Below, piece after piece: positions 21,470 through 32,862 of a stretch of 64,000 bases of DNA. The first letter of the stretch is position 1; each line of letters starts with the position of its first letter. A program made the position numbers and the translations under genes. The DNA lies in NCBI GenBank assembly GCA_019787685.1, contig JAHNUO010000008.1:310001-374000 (forward strand). Direction: 5' to 3'. The notes under the pieces are model-generated. The model was not told the DNA's origin. It searched no databases and saw only the letters and a program-made list of their open reading frames with translations. This stretch comes from Chiua virens (taxonomy: Eukaryota; Basidiomycota; Agaricomycetes; Boletales; Boletaceae).

Positions 21470-24293
21470 TCATAGGAACATTGGTCGAAATTGGTTCAGC
21501 TGTGTACTTTGTGAGACGAGGGTTCCCTCTTTGTCTGAAACATGTACTAACCCCTTTGAAAGTGAATAATATATTTGTTTGTTCCAATAACGATTGAGCC
21601 AGAAGTCAGTCGAAAGTAGATTAGCTGTGTGTTTCGTGAGGCAAGGATTGGCTGCCTTTCTGAAACATGGGTTCAGATGGACAGGACAACGGATATGGGA
21701 TAATGGAAGAATACCACCAATTGGTTCACTGCTAGCTCTTAGTGAACACTTCAGAAGGTGAAGGCCCACAGCTCCTGCTTCTGTCATGTATCCCACAGGA
21801 GGAAGAGTGATGTGAAAGTGCTGCACATAGGTAAGGAGCTGATCACACTGGAGCAGATGAAAAACAAGCCACAGTTGGATGACCATGTGTCCTAAATTGG
21901 GTGGATGTGATGACCCTGCAATCTACTATTAATAACACTGACCATCCAAACTGAATGATGGCCAGTCACTGTTGGGACCTGGACTACAAACAGCACTATT
22001 GTAAAGTCCATGTGGGTGCTCTTGTGATGGCAGAGTGACATTCAATGTTTGAGTGGGTTTGACTGTCTCTGGGTTATGATAATTTCAAACCTGCACACTA
22101 ACCTTTGTCCAAATTTGAAGTTTGTCAGATTGTAAGGGGAAGTTCACTGGGTGTCTACTGCAACCTGTAATTTCAAAGTTCTGGTTATCCAAACATTGAA
22201 CAAAATAGAGACAAATGGCTAAGCAGAGGTCAGGTAACCTGAAGAGGGTGGCAGCTTCATCAGTGGTCATTCAGTGATGTGATTTGGTAGCAAGGTGGAT
22301 GGTGGTAGTAGATGACATGAACGTGCAGTGTGGGCGTGGCACATTAGGCAATGTTCCATTGGCAAGCTGGTCTGCAATCTTGAAGTAGTTGACAGTTTTA
22401 CGTACAGGAGATGAGTATGTGAGAGATTTATACTTCTTGTCATTGGGATCATGATCTTCATGGTTGGGATTGTCACTGTCGTTGGGACTGGTATTGGAAG
22501 AAGCAATTTCAATGACCAAGTTGAACTTAAAACACCTTTCTGAACAGTTGAGATGGTGTGCAATTTGAGCATAGTAATTCTGATTGTTTCCTGTGCGTGC
22601 AGGGACCTTGATTTCTGTCACATGTGCATGTTTGGTGACATCTGCAGCCCACTGCATAGGGGCACCAGAAACACAAATTGAAGGAACAATGTATTGCATA
22701 AGTTCGAGTTTTGGAATTTGAAAGTGTTCTGAGCATGCACCAGTAGCTAGGATGGCATGCTTGTGAGTGTGGAAAGATGCCAAGGTGGCATTGAGTTTAG
22801 CCAATCCCTGTTTATCAAAGACAGGCATTTGAGAGATGTAGCAGAAATCTAACAATGCCCGAATAGCTACAAGGAAATGAAGGGGCACTATGCCAGTGAT
22901 GATACCAAGAAGATACTGCTGGATGGATTGGTGGTCATAACCAGTGACTTGCTTTAGTCCAGAGATTCCATTGCTGAATGAATGGTAACCAACCGGTGTT
23001 TGGAGAACACTAAATCAGTAATCAATCTTGTCCGCCCCGACAACTAAAATACACCATTGGATGTCATGATCCCAAGTGAATCTGAAATAATGGTAAAGGG
23101 CTTTGACCTTCAAAAAGTGTGCTGGGTTAGACAATGGCCAGTTCTTCCAGAATGGTTTGTGAACACCATCTAGTCCAAAAGACTTTGCTACCCTGAGGAA
23201 AGGGATAAAATTGTCAGGATCAGCTTGAGCACAAAGAGACCCAATGGCGTTGAGAGTATGCACAGCAGTTCAGGGTTCATGGCAAATATGATCCCCAAAC
23301 TCTTTGTAGATAGCAGTTGACATGGAGAATACCTTTGGACTTGTGCAAGCTAATGTAGATTGCTCAGGAGTATCTGCAATATCGCCAGCCAATGGTGTAA
23401 AACAATACCACTGGTTTCCATGTGGATCATTCATCATAACACCAAGGACTGCAGCAGTCTTCAGAGGTGCAAGTACCAGGTTGAGGCAATGATGGAAGAG
23501 ATGATTGGAAAGAACAGAGTGGACACATGACTTCTTGTGGATAAAAGCTAGAACTGGGAAAAGAGCAAGAAAGACATGTGTATGGAGCGAACCCTTGCTA
23601 CAGATATTCATGTCAATATTTGCTAGGCTAAGAAGGAGAGGGTGGGCCATGCAATTTCCTGACATGACAGAAATATTAGTTTTGTCAGATAAAAGGATGA
23701 CACTGAGGAGGGTATCACCAACAGGTAGCTCTTCCTAAGTCATATAAGCAAACATGAGTATTCAACCAATGAATAAAGACTCACCTGCAACTCCCAAGTG
23801 TGTTCACCTGAGAGCCATTCATTGTGGATACATGAGAGCTTGATAGCAGACTCCCACACTCTTCTTGGGACGAAACTGAGGTGATCCATGAAGAGTGGGT
23901 AGCTAAAAAGGCTTTGCAAGCAGTCAATAGGATCACAGTAGAATATTGTGACAGGTCATTGTGTTGCATGTTCCGTGTGTATGACCTGTGAGTGCCAACA
24001 TGGGCCAGAAGCCTGAGGTAAGAGCTCTGCATGATGGCACAGCTCTTTTGCAGATCAAAATGATATTGGGAGTTGCTTGACCTGTGGTGGTCAGTTGCGA
24101 GGATTGAAGCTAAAGGATGTACAACTCACTAGGTCAAGGGATAGAAAACTGTCAATCATGGCCATACTCAAACAAGAATGCAATAGCCATAAGGCAATTT
24201 GCCAGTCTTGTTTGGAGGCAAATGGATAAAATAGATTATCTCTGCAAAATTCCCCATACTCATCTGCACAGAACTCATCCATGAAGGTCCTAC
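21470..24293 (-). pseudogene. Plavaka-1 transposase, central and C-terminal part
   Basis: A DNA transposase of the Plavaka group (CMC superfamily). In sense the pieces are RTFMDEF, NLFYPFASKQDW and LLHSCLSMAMIDSFLSL (24091-24293); GNCMAHPLLLSLANIDMN, LAPLKTAAVLGVMMNDPHG and FTPLAGDIADTPE (23270-23665); VHKPFWKNWPLSNP and FTWDHDIQWCILVVGADKI (23015-23263); FHTHKHAILATGA, IPKLELMQYIVPSI and HVTEIKVPARTGNN (22271-22888); and the tail LNRYWNKQIYYSLSKGL ending at 21470. It is parallel to Plavaka-2 (62021-64000). Several frameshifts occur between pieces. The N-terminus lies at 33084-33598, split off by an 8.8 kb nested insertion with CCTAC duplicated on both sides. Confidence 0.85.
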
Positions 24294-24668
24294 TGTTACA
24301 ATAGTCCCAGGTAGGGCCTAGCGTAGACACAAAAGCACTAAGTACCAAGTGACTGCAATAACTCAAACAACCACCGCTTGATATGTGGCATGCTGAAGAG
24401 TTCAAGAAGGAGTACTGGTCAGCAGGTTGCTACCAGTGAGACTAGCTAGATTGCATAGATTAAGACTAAGGTACAGGAGTATCACTGTGCGGTATTTATA
24501 CTATGAGAATCATGCATGGACCAGAGGTCCAAAAGGGTGGCCAGGAATAGCAGAACTGTCAAAGGGCCCAAAGGAGTTGTGTGGGGCAGGAGCACCAAAC
24601 AGATGAAAGTATAAAAGGTAAATGCGGAAGCTGTCAGGAATGACAGCAGAAATGAAGGCAATCCCTAT
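24294..24668 (-). mobile_element. Solo LTR (G2-like family), first part
   Basis: Begins TGTTACAATAGTCCCAGG at 24294. It is interrupted at 24668 by the G2 Gypsy and resumes at 32863. The outer flanks are CCTAC (24289-24293) and CCTAC (33084-33088), an exact 5 bp duplication. Together the two parts make an LTR of about 600 bp inside Plavaka-1. Confidence 0.9.
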
Positions 24669-25341
24669 TGTTATGATAGATCCGGGTAGGACCTAGCATA
24701 GCTGCAAAAGCACTAAGGATCAAGTGGCTGCGATAACTCGAACAACCACCACTTGATATGTGGCACGTTGTAGGAGTTCAAGGAGATCTGCTGTTAGCGT
24801 ATTGCCAACAGTGGAATCAAGTTAGAACTCAGGCATTGCTGAGAGTGTCCTGTTGGGAATCTATACCCGAAGGACCAAGGGTCTTCCTCTTGTGATTGAG
24901 GTGGAACCTAGGCATTGGCCGTAGGTGTCAAGGGTCAAGTGTCAAGGAGGGGACAGGGGAGGTTCCCGAGTGGAGGCAGGGATACTTAGCTAGATTGCAG
25001 AGATCAAGACTAGTGTACATGAGTATCGCTGCGAGGTATTTATACTACACGGATTGTGCATGGACCAAGTAACTAAAAGGGGTGGCCAAGAAGAGCGGAA
25101 TGGAAGAAAGGGCCAAAAGGGAATCATACGATGCGATGGCAACAGGTGATGACGAAGGTGAAGTGACTAAGTGCAATGCCATCGGATGATGATGTGAAAG
25201 GAAAAGAGTAAGCATGCGGGTAAAGCCGATGCTGGTTACGTAAAGGTAAAAAGGGGTGAAGTACGGATGAATGTATGAGGATACCTAGGTATCGAGTAAA
25301 GTGAAGTAGTACAAGTCAAAGAAAAGAAAGAAATCGTAACA
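24669..25341 (-). repeat. G2 3' LTR
   Basis: 673 bp, TGTTATGATAG..ATCGTAACA. The sense TATA box lies near 25037-25044. The sense polypurine tract GCGGGGGTAA directly follows on the plus side (25342-25352). Confidence 0.95.
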
Positions 25342-25358
25342 TTACCCCCGCAGTATGA

Positions 25359-26711
25359 TCAAAGCACCATGCGAAGATCATCTCTAGAAATTGAATGAAT
25401 CCCTGATAGGGCTTCCTGTGATATTGGTGCAACCCTCGTCATCAATGGGGTCATCACATGGGGACGTTGAGCGTCGATCAGGAGATGTGGAACATCAGGG
25501 CATAGAGCGGCGGGCTCATTGAGGTGGGGGTACAGGGAGTACGGCGTGGCAGTTACAGCGGGATGATGAGGACGAGTTCGTCGACAAGGACAAAGTGGAG
25601 GGGATGGCCAGGTGAGAGGAGCGTCAGCTCCAGGTGGATTTGGTGGGGACAGGAAGAAGTCGTTCGGCCAGGGGGATGCAAGCACGTACCTGAGGAGGTC
25701 ATCCAGGGCACTGGGACTGAATATGGCTGGGGGACCAGGTGAGGCAAATGGGGCATTGATACATGCCACATTTGATATGGATGTGCCCGAGTTTCTGGCA
25801 CTTGAAGCAGGCCTCATGGTAATGGGGGTGGTTGTTGGGGAGGGATACCTGACCGGTCTGAAAAAGATGTTTGGCCTCAGTGCGGTTAGAAGCGATCATC
25901 TCTGCCTCAGTAAATGGTTCAGAGGAGGCAGATGGAGTGGATGGGGCGGGCGTCGGAGTAGGATGGTGGACGTGTAAGGCAAGTTCCACTTGGTAGTGGT
26001 AGAGATCTTCAAGAAATTCCCCCATCTGCATTTGATGAAGGATGTGTTCTAAGTAGGCGCAGATGTGGTCGTGGATCTGACCAGTGGCAGCGGAAAGGAG
26101 GCAGTTGTGATGGTCCCTACCAAGTAGATCGGATTGGACAAAGGTAAGGTGCTTGCACTGGAGGTACGCCAGGTAGAGGGCGTTCAGGGGGGAGTTCAAA
26201 TCGAGGTGGTGTTCGATGGGGAAAGCTATCGTGGGATCTAGGATGAGTTCGCACATGTGGTGAAAGTACTCCAGGGTCGAGGTGGACAAGCAAATGGTGT
26301 GTGAATGGTAGGGGAGATCTACCGATGCGATAGGAGAACGAAGAGGGTCAGGAATAGAAGTAGGAGCAGGCCATTGAGAAGGCACTCCCCATCCTGCGCT
26401 CGCAACTGCTGAAACAGCTGGAGAAGGGGGTCAGGTGGATTCTGTGAGGGAGGATTCGGAGGAGAGGGTGGAAGCATTGGTGGCAGGCAGGAGTGGGCAG
26501 TGAGGGATGGACGCGGTGGGCGTGAAGACGGGGACAGAGTGGATGATCTCGTTTTCGAAGTCGGGGGTAGAGCACAAGCGGTAAGACATAACAGCCTTGA
26601 CAGAGATGGGTGGTGGTGGTCTGAGCGGGGAGTGGGGTGGTTGAGGTGGTGGTTGGGTTGAGAGGGAGCGGATTGAGGGGAAATCCTTGGGGTGGGTGTG
26701 CTTGTAAGCAT
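25359..26711 (-). pseudogene. Extra ORF of the G2 Gypsy with tandem CCHC-type zinc knuckles
   Basis: Lies after the chromodomain and ends 17 bp before the 3' LTR, a place where most Gypsy elements have no gene. It is read in at least three frames, so it carries frameshifts. The N-terminal part is Pro/Ser/Thr-rich (about 26380-26711). A middle part (25699-26385) has LDLNSPLNALYLAYLQCKHL and SEPFTEAEMIASNRTEA. It then has two Cys/His clusters, CFKCQKLGHIHIKC followed by CPICLTWSPSHIQSQC. The C-terminal part (25359-25730) is Pro-rich and ends SGIHSISRDDLRMVL. Function is unknown. Zinc knuckles suggest nucleic-acid binding, for example a second nucleocapsid-like protein. Confidence 0.65.
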
Positions 26712-26719
26712 TCACCGTG

Positions 26720-27479
26720 TCCTTGGCGTTTCCTAAATTGGATTCGGGTTCCCAAGAGTCATCGGAGGTGGAATACCCTTTCCATCGGATCGGAACTTGC
26801 GGTTCTGTGGGTTCTTGTTGTGTTTCAAGATCCGCTCGATCTTGTATTCTTCTTCACCTGCGATAAGATCAGGTGGTGGTTTCGGGAAGTTTGGGCTATA
26901 TGTTTCTGTTTCGCAATAGGGCAATAACAGGGAAGCATGGAAGATCGGGTGAATCTTCCAGGTTTTGGGAAGGCGGAGGCGGTAGGTGAGCGGAGAGAGG
27001 ATCTCCGTGATGGTAAAGGGTCCTTCTCGGTGAGGTGTGAGTTTTGGGGAGATGAGTTCCCGTTTCAAATTGCGGGCTTCCAGCCAGACCTGATCTCCTT
27101 TTGCGAAGGGTTTGAACTTCTTGAAGGAGCAGGCTTTCATGGCTTGGCGGGCGAGTTCGTGGGCAGCAAGGGCTTCATCGTGAGCAGCGGAGAGGGTTTT
27201 GAGGCGTTCCTCAACAGCAGGGAGTTTGGTTTCTGCTATGATAGCAGGCAAGGGTCGGGGTTTGTAGCCCATCATCAGGAAGAAGGGTGATTTTCCTGTG
27301 ACGGAGTGAGGGTGGTGGTTGTGTGCAAATTCAGCCATTGGGAGTAGATCGGCCCAAGATGCGGGGTTATTCTGGCAATACATGCGCAGGTAGGTTTCAA
27401 CTTCTTGGTTGACGCGTTCCATTTCTCCATCAGTTTGGGGGTGATAGGCGGTGGAGAGGGAAAGGCGGTATCCAATGAG
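26720..27479 (-). pseudogene. G2 integrase C-terminus and frameshifted chromodomain
   Basis: In sense it continues the integrase after the TGA at the end of the frame at 27480. Visible motifs are AYHPQTDG just before MERVNQEVETYLRMYCQNN, SPFFLMMGYKPRPLP and KGDQVWLEARNLK, then HPIFHASLLLPY, and a chromodomain start EEEYKIERILKHNKNPQNRKF. After RKF the frame shifts by one base; the second frame restores KGYSTSDDSWEPE and SNLGNAKDTVNAYK (down to about 26720). Without that shift the chromodomain would be normal. Confidence 0.9.
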
Positions 27480-28763
27480 TCAAGCTAGTTCCTTGGCGAA
27501 GGTGGAAGCAAATTGCGGTCCACAATTGGAGATAATTTTGTCGTAGAGGCCAAAATGTGTGTATACCTTGTGGAAAAAAAGGCATGCTATACCTGCGGAG
27601 TCAGCGGTTTTCATGGTGGGGCAAAGAATTACCCCCTTCATAAGGCCGTGGTCGACCACAACCATAAGGGAATTGTAGCCCTCCACGGAGGTGGGTAAAT
27701 CTGTGATGAGATCCATGGAGATGTTCTGGAAGGGGCGAGAACATGCGGAGGGGATCGGAGAGAGGGGTGGTGTGGTTGGGTGTGTGTTGACCTTCTGCTG
27801 CTGGCAGGCAGCGCAACCAGAGACATAGGAGCGGATGAAGGAAGCAAGGCCTGGCCACCAGAATTCGGTGGCCACGAGCTGGCGAGTGTTCAAGAAGCCA
27901 GGGTGTCCAGCGGAGTGAGAGTCGTGGTTATGAGCAACGATTTGTTGCTGGAGGTTCAAGTCAGGGGGAACATAGACACGACCCTGATAGGTCAGGATAC
28001 CAGCATCGTATTTCCAGTTGGAAAGACGGGCGCAGAAAGAGGAAGGGAGACCTCCATCCATGGCGTTCAAGGTGTCAAGGACAAGAGGGTCATCGGCCGA
28101 GGACTTCACGATGAGGGATTGGAGGTCAAGGGTGATGAGGTTGACAAATACGTCGTCAGGGAGGAGGGTGACATGTTCGTTGTCAGTGCCAGGGGTAATG
28201 TGATCGGGACAGCAGGAGAGCGTGTCAGGACCATCAAGGAGTTTTCCAGGGACGTGGGAGAACGTCAAGTCAAAGTCAGCGAGGTCAAGGAGCCAACGAG
28301 CTTGTTGACGATTCAGGTTTTGGGGTTGATGGAAGTACGTCAGGTTCTTGTGGTCAGAGAAGACCGTTACTGGGTGTGCACTGCCATGGAGGTGGTGGCG
28401 CCAGGCTTTCAAGGATTGAATGACCGCTAAGAGTTCACGGTCATAAATGTCGTAGTTTTTCTCCGCAGCATTGAAGGACTGCGAGAGGTAGAAGCAAGGT
28501 TTCCAGTCACCATTGACATTGGTCTGGAGGAGTACACCGCCGGTTGCATATTTTGAAGCATCAGTAGCAATGGTGAAGGGTCGAGAGGTGTCGGGAAACC
28601 GGAGTACTGGATCCGTGGTGAAGGCCTTTTTGAGGCGTTCGAAGGCGTTGACCTGAGGGGGTCCCCAAGTCCAGGGGACGTCTTTCTTGGTAAGATCGAC
28701 GAGGGGTCGAGCGATGGTCAAGTAGTCAGGGATGAACCGACGGTAGAAGTTGGCGAAGCCCAT
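27480..28763 (-). pseudogene. G2 RT end, RNase H and integrase core
   Basis: A 427 aa open segment of the polyprotein. It begins MGFANFYRRFIPDY (RT thumb/connection), then RNase H with ATDASKYATGGVL and YDRELLAVIQSLKAWRH, the H2C2 zinc-binding region (HNHDSHSAGHPGFLNTRQL, CAACQQQK) and the integrase core (FQNISMDLITDLP, NCGPQFASTFAKELA). It is bounded by in-frame TGA codons on both sides, each at a place where relatives have arginine. The usual ISDRGPQF reads ISNCGPQF, a D-to-N change at an integrase catalytic aspartate. Confidence 0.9.
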
Positions 28764-28769
28764 GAACGA

Positions 28770-29603
28770 TCAGACGTCCTTGAGCTTGGCAGGAGTTGGC
28801 CAGTCGGCGATGCCAGCAACCTTGATGGGGTCCATAGCAAGTTCACCGGGGCGGGCGATCATGCCGAGGTATTCGACCTCCGTGGTGGCGAAGTGACATT
28901 TCTCGAGTTTGAGGTCAAGGTCAAGTTCCTTCATGCAGGCGAGAATGTGCTTGGTGCATTCTGTGTGGTCTGCCTCATTCTCCAAGAAGATCAGGAGGTC
29001 GTCCATATAGATAACGAGCCATCCTTTGGCGATCATATCACGGAAGGAGTCGTTCATGAACCATTGGAAGGTGGTGGGGGAGTTGGTCAGTCTGAAGAAC
29101 ATGACCGTGGGTTTGAAGAGGCTGCGATGGGTGATGAAGGTGGCTTTCCATTGGTGTCCGTCTTTGATTTGGACATTGTGGTAACCCCATTGAACGTCGA
29201 ACTTGGTAAAGAGTTTGGCGTCTTTGAGTTTGTCGATGAGGTCGGTGATCAAGGGCAAGGGGTAGGCATCATGGACGGTGTGTTCGTTCACGTAATGGTA
29301 ATCCTGACAAGGTTGGAGTTTGCCATCCTTTTTCTTGACGAAGAAGAAAGGGGAGGCCTGTGGGGAGTTAGAGGGACAGATCTTACCATTGGCAAGGTGT
29401 TCGTCGATGAATTCGTTGGTGGCTTTCCATTCATCGGGGGACAAGGGGTAAACTTTCCCGACCTTGGGTTGGAACGAGTCCTTAAGATGGATCTCGTGGT
29501 CGCAGGTCTGGGATAGGGGCATCTGGTTGAATGGTTCCTTCACGAATACGGATTCAAATTCCTGGTATTCTGAAGGGAGGGTGACCTTGGCTTTTGGAGC
29601 CAC
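28770..29603 (-). pseudogene. G2 reverse transcriptase (palm and fingers)
   Basis: 277 aa of RT. Motifs are PLSPDEWKATNEFIDEHL, SPFFFVKKKDGKLQPCQDYH, YPLPLITDLIDKL, FTKFDVQWGYHNV and the active site VIYMDDLLIF with both aspartates kept. It ends KLKDV at a TGA (28767-28769), where relatives read KDVRSFLGF. Upstream, protease is separated by the solo LTR at 29665-30219. Confidence 0.92.
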
Positions 29604-29664
29604 GGCTGCAAGGGAAGTGGCATTGGTGAGCTTCTCGGGTTGGGTGGTCTGAATGAAGCGTTGC

Positions 29665-30219
29665 TGTTAGAGACCGTGCGACTCGGAGGTAGCCAACTCT
29701 GGATCTCCGGAGTTGTAACATCGGATGGGACTTGGCTTTACCGTATGTGGTGTGCCCTTGTCACAGTCTGTCCCTATATTTCGGACGTGTGGAGAACAGA
29801 GGTAGATATATGACTCAACACATAAAGTGGAGTCGAGCAGAGTAAAGACCGTCAAGGTCTTACGGAGTGTTCGGAGTGAGTTGTACAAATAAACTAATAT
29901 TCAGACTAAGGGTACACAGTCGGGGTACTACAGTTTATATACTTGGAGTGGAATGGAGATTAGTAACGGAGTTGGTAAGAACTGAGTAAGACGGAAGATC
30001 GGGAAACTACATAGCCGGAGGTAAGTTGGGTACTGAGAAAGCCGGAGCTGTGCTCATAAGCGAGACACAGGTTATGTACTAAAATAAAAGAGGAAACATA
30101 TATATGTAACGGAGGTCTGGGGTCGCGGAGTTGCGTCCTGAGGGTGATCAACCTGGAGTTATGGTCTAAGAGGTATGGAGTTGTATCTGGAGGAACGGAG
30201 AACAGAGCGGTATATGACA
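29665..30219 (-). mobile_element. Solo LTR, family B, copy B
   Basis: 555 bp, TGTTAGAGACC..TATATGACA, with an exact 5 bp duplication GTTGC (29660-29664 and 30220-30224). On the minus strand it has a TATA box (near 29930-29942). It is inserted between protease and RT of the G2 Gypsy, so it is younger than that element. Confidence 0.95.
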
Positions 30220-30784
30220 GTTGCCCCGCGCGCAATACGCGGTTCACAGAGTGTTGTACCAAGCCGATCGTGAAGCGATGGCCCCGTTGGGTGTCTAGGT
30301 AGTCATAGAGTTTACCATCCCAGATAGGATTGGTATCAAGGTGGCGAACCGGGTGGTTCGGTGGAGGGTGGGCGAGCTTGGCGGAGTGGCGCGGTTCATC
30401 GGTGGTGATAGGGGGAAGGTCAGGTTCGGGTGCGGAGATAGAGATGGTTTTGGCAACCCAGTCGATGACGGGGTTGGTTGTCTTAAGCCAAGGGAGTCCG
30501 AGGATCACGTTCTCAGAACCACAGTGGATAATGTGGAACTTAACGCGTTGGAGTCCTCTGCCAAGAGCGATTCGGAGGGTGGTGAATTTGATGTCACCAT
30601 TCTTGTTCATGGTAGTGTCCATGTTCCTAACTGGGATTGGTTTCAGAAGACGCTCTTTGGGGAATTTGTTCTTTTGGATGAAGTGCCAGTCGATACAGTT
30701 GATCCCAGCCCCAGAGTCAATAAGGGCACGGGTGTCGACATCTTGCGAGGTACTAGTAGCATTCAATCTAACGGGGATTTGCAT
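30220..30784 (-). pseudogene. G2 aspartic protease region
   Basis: A retropepsin-like domain: ALIDSGAGINCID (active-site DSGA) near 30720, then GSENVILGLPWLKTTNPVIDW (split by frame position, residues about 90-110), the usual flap and ILG motifs. The predicted frame runs on into the solo LTR after about residue 190, so the C-terminal 85 residues are not protease. The text ends near RAGQ at the insertion site. Confidence 0.88.
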
Positions 30785-30989
30785 AGATTGGGACGAGAGC
30801 TCAGCTACTAGTACATGGGTATGAGAATGGGAAGATACTGGTGTCGAATCAGTCTTCCTCCTTAAAAACCCGTGACCGGAGTGGTCACCTTGTTGATGTT
30901 CATGGCGTCTTCTTCGTCATTGTCTTCGACTTCGATGAGAGAGGGGATGGGTTCTTGTTTGGGTTCTGCTTTCCGCACCTTCTTTGAGG

Positions 30990-32103
30990 TTGATGCGGGA
31001 GTGGTTGAGGGTTTGGTTGCGAAGACCAGACAGGAGGAGGTGCGATGGCCGGGTTGGTGGCACCGGAAACAGAGGTTGTTGTCGAAGCATCACTTGCGCT
31101 CTGCTTCAGTCATTTTGGGGACACGGACGGTGTCTACGTCCATGGCATCTGGATCTCGCTCCTTCTTTCAAGGGGGGTTGTTGTGGAAAACAACAGCAGC
31201 AGTGGGTTTCTTGTTTTGACAGGTGATCTCGTCGGCACGCTCCCATTGGGTTTTGAAATGCACAGCTTGGGTATACCACTTGTCAATCATGGTAGGAACC
31301 GTGTCCATGCCTTGGATGTGCCTCATGAGAGATGGGGGAAGGCCAGCCACGAAGAAGTTGATGAGGATGGAGTCAGAGCTGGTAAGTCCTGTGGTGGCTA
31401 CTTTGTTGCAGAAGGAGGAAATGAAGGAGGGAATGTCTTCGTTCTTGGTGACGTGGGTGGTGGAGAGCCAGGCGATTGCGTTGCCCTTGGTGTCGTGGTG
31501 TTTGAAGTCCTTGCGGAACTCCGTTTGCCAATCGCTCCATGTCCTAAAGGAGCGGAGCGGGATGGACTTAGCACAGAAGGTATCAGCCCAGGTTTTGGCT
31601 GACCCTTCAGTCATGAAGGAGAGGGCAAAGGCGACACATTTGTTATCTGTATTGTAGATGGGGTCATTGACGAAGAGGTAGGTGGCGATGTCATTGAGCC
31701 AGGGGATGGCATGGTCATATGACCTGTCAAAGGTAGAGGGATTTCTGAGGCGAAGCTCGACTGCCTTGCTAGTCATGTTGCTAGACGAGGTGGTGGTGGT
31801 GGTGGTCAAGGGTAGTCCTGGAGGAGGGATGATCGAGGGCAGGGGGTTCTGGATAGATGATGGTCCAGGGTTGGGCCTTCGTGAGGTCATTGGGGATGTG
31901 AAGGTGGCAAGGGCAGGGATATCGAGGGAGGTGGTGAGACATTCAGCTAGTTGCTGAGTTTCGTCTTCTGAGTCAAGGTGGTCGACGTTGATGTCGAGGT
32001 CTTCCTCCTGGGGTTCAGAAGGTGGAGTTGAAGGTTCAGGGTTTTCGTTGGATAAATCGAATGAAGGAGTGTTAGACGTCCAAAGACTCCAACTAGGGTT
32101 CAA
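30990..32103 (-). pseudogene. G2 gag with CCHC zinc knuckle, two internal stops
   Basis: The structural protein of the element. The open part is 311 aa (31168-32103), beginning MNPSWSLWTSN. The N-terminus is acidic and Pro-rich. The capsid-like core has FDRSYDHAIPWLNDIATYLF, GSAKTWADTFCAKSIP, FRTWSDWQTEFRKDF and SILINFFVAGLPPSLM. After NNPP there is a TGA, then KKERDPDAMDVDTVRV, a second TGA, and the knuckle CFRCHQPGHRTSSC (near 31035-31077). The two stops separate knuckle and pol from gag. Confidence 0.88.
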
Positions 32104-32170
32104 GAGTGGACGGGTGGGGGGTCGTCCTGCAATGGTGGGCAGCTGACTGTGCGAAGGCAGGCTGTGCTGG

Positions 32171-32182
32171 TAGTCTTGATCT
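32171..32182 (-). promoter_or_regulatory. Putative self-primer binding site of the G2 Gypsy
   Basis: Sense AGATCAAGACTA, starting 2 nt after the 5' LTR. It is exactly complementary to 12 bases of the LTR (32517-32528, sense TAGTCTTGATCT), which lie about 30 nt downstream of the TATA box (32553-32560), where the RNA should start. This is the arrangement of Tf1-type self-priming. Confidence 0.7.
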
Positions 32183-32184
32183 TA

Positions 32185-32857
32185 TGTTACGATAGATCCG
32201 GGTAGGACCTAGTATAGCCGCAAAAGCGCTAAGGATCAAGTGGCTGTGATAACTCGAACAACCACCACTTGATATGTGGCACGCTGTAGGAGTTCAAGGA
32301 GATCTGCTGTTAGCGTATTGCCAACAGTGGAATCAAGTTAGAACTCAGGCGTTGCTGAGAGTGTCCTGTTGGGAATCTATACCCGAAGGACCAAGGGTCT
32401 TCCTCTTGTGATTGAGGTGGAACCTAGGTGTTGGCCGTAGGTGTCGAGGGTCAAGTGTCAAGGAGGGGACAGGGGGGGTTCCCGAGTGGAGGCAGGGATA
32501 CTCAGCTAGATTGCAGAGATCAAGACTAGTGTACATGAGTATCGCTGCGAGGTATTTATACTACATGGATTGTGCACAGACCAAGTAACTAAAAGGGGTG
32601 GCCAAGAAGAGCAGAACAGAAGAAAGGGCCAAAAGGGAATCGTACAATGTGACAGCAATGGGCAATGGCGAAGGTGAAGTGACTAAGTGCGATGCCATTG
32701 GATGATGATGTGAAAGGAAAAGAGTAAGCATGCGGGTAAAGCCAATGCTGGTTACATAAAAGTGAAAAGGGGCAAAGTACACATGAACATACGAGGATAC
32801 CTAGGTATCGAGTAAAGTGAAGTAGTACAAGTCAAAGAAAAGAAAGAAATTGTAACA
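32185..32857 (-). repeat. G2 5' LTR
   Basis: 673 bp, TGTTACGATAG..AATTGTAACA. In sense it has a TATA box TATAAATA (32560-32553) and the start-site/self-primer region TAGTCTTGATCT (32528-32517). CCTAT duplication follows at 32858-32862. Confidence 0.95.
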
Positions 32858-32862
32858 CCTAT

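Larger units (their letters stand above)
24669..32857 (-). mobile_element. Full-length chromodomain Ty3/Gypsy, family G2 (decayed)
   Basis: An 8189 bp element bounded by CCTAT (24664-24668 and 32858-32862). Its LTRs are 673 bp each with no indels (24669-25341 and 32185-32857). They differ mainly by transitions, many at CpG. In sense the order is 5' LTR, primer-binding site, gag, protease, RT, RNase H, integrase, chromodomain, an extra zinc-knuckle ORF, GCGGGGGTAA polypurine tract and 3' LTR. A family B solo LTR (29665-30219) interrupts the protease-RT boundary. In-frame stops and one frameshift in the chromodomain make it non-autonomous. Confidence 0.95.

Noticed and set aside
25524..31957. 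Several long plus-strand frames (for example 27780-28430, 28893-29516, 30330-30824, 31045-31602)
   Set aside because: They are shadows opposite gag, protease, RT and RNase H of the G2 Gypsy; the minus-strand frames carry the motifs.
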